Position numbers and translations under genes: made by a program. A DNA stretch of 6,564 nt from positions 4,779 to 11,342 of the forward strand of contig JAHDEF010000041.1 in NCBI GenBank assembly GCA_020628975.1. The letters run 5' to 3'. Position 1 is the stretch's first letter. The number at the start of each line of letters is the position of its first letter. Source of the DNA: Aquimarina sp. (GTDB taxonomy: Bacteria > Bacteroidota > Bacteroidia > Flavobacteriales > Flavobacteriaceae). Positions 5,502 to 6,564 of the stretch are shown one piece after another. The notes beneath the pieces were generated by a model. That model searched no databases, had not been told where the DNA came from, and saw only the letters and a program-made list of their open reading frames with translations.

Positions 5502-5517
5502 TTTAATATTTGTTACC
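5502..5517 (-). repeat. Right copy of the 16-bp inverted repeat bracketing the par region
   Basis: TTTAATATTTGTTACC is the exact reverse complement of 3833-3848. It directly abuts the 36-bp palindrome. From here to the traN stop at 5568 no further gene or clear signal is seen. Confidence 0.6.
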
Positions 5518-5567
5518 CACCTTATCAATGAACGTCTGTAATCGGTGCTTTCTTTAGTTTATGTTTT

Positions 5568-6542
5568 TTACTCTCTTATCTTCTTAATCTTGATTCGCTG
5601 AAATGGAATAATTAAGCTGAGATTACGGCCCGCTTCGATCACTTCCATATAGCAAAGGCGATGTTTGGGAACGGCTAGTTTTTCAAATACAGCTACATAT
5701 CGGTTCGTTTCATTGGGTAAAACTCTAGTTTGCTCGCCCCGTAAAAGGAAAATGGGGGTTAAAATCTGCTCATTAATAGCCGTTCGTTTAGGACGCCTTT
5801 TTTCTCGAATTCCAAATTCGGTATAACTAATATCATAGGGAATTGCCCCTTTATTTTGAATTTCATATTGAATGTAACAATGGTCAAGGCTATGATAAAT
5901 GCCTAATACTTTCAGGTGTATATCGTCATGTCTAGATTTGATAAAGCGATAGCTAGGATTTTCTTTTATGATTTTCTGGGCAGTGCGTTGAATGAGCTGT
6001 TCTTTTTGCTCCGAAAGTGGGGAAGTGTTGATCCCCTTTTTTCGATGAGTAGGATTTTGGTGAATAGGATTTTGATTAATGGGAATTACCTTCGGTTTAT
6101 CGGATAGGGTAGGGGCTTCCTTATTGTGTGTCAAACTAGAAAGAGTGCGCTGTTCTTTTTTTGCTAAATGCCGAATGCTTTGATTACTGGATATAAAATA
6201 ATTGAGTTGGGGTTGTACACTATAGCGAACCAAAAAAGAATAGTAAAATTGATCTTGGGTGATAATGGTCAAATTAGTCGTAATGTGATTTTGTCGCCCT
6301 TTAATACGCAAAATATTATCGGTATAATCCGTAATGAAAAATTCACTATTGCCTAAATCAACATAAGTAATCGGGGAGGGAAAAACCAAATGAGTGGTTT
6401 GATGAGTGGTAATATCAATTTGCTCCAATGGGTGTTGTTTTCGTTGGTTTTCTAAGACTGAATTGGATATATCTTGTGCATTGCCATTTTGTAAAAGGCA
6501 GCCAGATAATAATAGTACAATAAGGAAATAGTAGCTCTTCAT
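5568..6542 (-). CDS. traN: Conjugative transfer protein TraN (DUF4138), exported
   Basis: The 324-residue protein starts with a signal peptide: MKSYY, a hydrophobic stretch FLIVLLLSG, then C15 and NGNAQ (19-23). LSGC (12-15) fits a lipobox, so it may be a lipoprotein; cleavage after NGNA would be the alternative. Residues ~48-118 carry the family signature: THLVFPSPITYVDLG (50-64), then LRIKG, NLTIITQD and FYYSFLVRYSV. A polar linker with NQNPIHQNP-type repetition (~155-175) leads to a C-terminal beta-rich domain (~180-322). TraN is thought to act as the VirB9-like outer-membrane part of the Bacteroidota mating channel. The ATG at 6542 is chosen because it gives the complete signal peptide. 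The rest of the tra operon should lie beyond the right edge. Here traN is followed by the par cassette rather than by the next tra gene usual in Bacteroides elements, suggesting it ends its operon or that the tra order differs. Confidence 0.88.
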   Translation of the reverse strand: MKSYYFLIVLLLSGCLLQNGNAQDISNSVLENQRKQHPLEQIDITTHQTTHLVFPSPITYVDLGNSEFFITDYTDNILRIKGRQNHITTNLTIITQDQFYYSFLVRYSVQPQLNYFISSNQSIRHLAKKEQRTLSSLTHNKEAPTLSDKPKVIPINQNPIHQNPTHRKKGINTSPLSEQKEQLIQRTAQKIIKENPSYRFIKSRHDDIHLKVLGIYHSLDHCYIQYEIQNKGAIPYDISYTEFGIREKRRPKRTAINEQILTPIFLLRGEQTRVLPNETNRYVAVFEKLAVPKHRLCYMEVIEAGRNLSLIIPFQRIKIKKIRE

Positions 6543-6564
6543 AATATTTAGTAAGCGAGGTTTT

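Noticed and set aside
5916..6356. Two plus-strand reading frames within traN
   Set aside because: They are antisense to a gene with a signal peptide and recognisable TraN segments.

Overview
The window looks like part of a conjugative plasmid, or a plasmid-like element, from a member of the Bacteroidota. Three things support this. The gene at 5568-6542 (minus) looks like TraN (DUF4138), a conjugation protein family essentially confined to Bacteroidota elements. A textbook Bacteroidota promoter (TTTG, 19 nt, TAACTTTG) sits in front of parA. Shine-Dalgarno sequences are not evident before the genes. Most of the window is AT-rich. The genus cannot be fixed from the sequence; a filamentous or multicellular Saprospiria-type host is only a guess from the accessory genes.

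Layout, left to right. Positions 1-1311 (plus) are the 3' part of a ROCO-type GTPase: the end of the Roc G domain, a COR domain and a C-terminal effector-associated domain that resembles EAD11. A 243-residue protein of the formylglycine-generating-enzyme/C-type-lectin fold follows 47 nt later. It lacks the catalytic cysteines, and its last ~30 codons look like the variable region of a diversity-generating retroelement (DGR). A hairpin with a T-run ends this unit. On the minus strand come a Rep_3-family replication initiator (2172-3317), an inverted-repeat operator and 11 iterons (3391-3792), and an AT-rich gene-free stretch with repeats (3793-4459). These are followed by a two-gene partition cassette (ribbon-helix-helix protein 4460-4720 and ParA 4724-5386) flanked on both sides by AGCTGTATATACAGCT palindromes, and then traN.

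The backbone works as a unit. Rep should bind the iterons to start replication and its own operator to limit expression. ParA and the RHH protein should segregate the plasmid, with the TACAGC palindromes as the best centromere/operator candidates. TraN belongs to a mating apparatus encoded beyond the right edge. The cargo on the left is the most interesting part: a Roc-COR-EAD11 switch protein next to a probably hypervariable ligand-binding protein, with the look of a diversifying sensor plus signal transducer of a biological-conflict system. The reverse transcriptase, template repeat and effector needed to prove this are not in the window.
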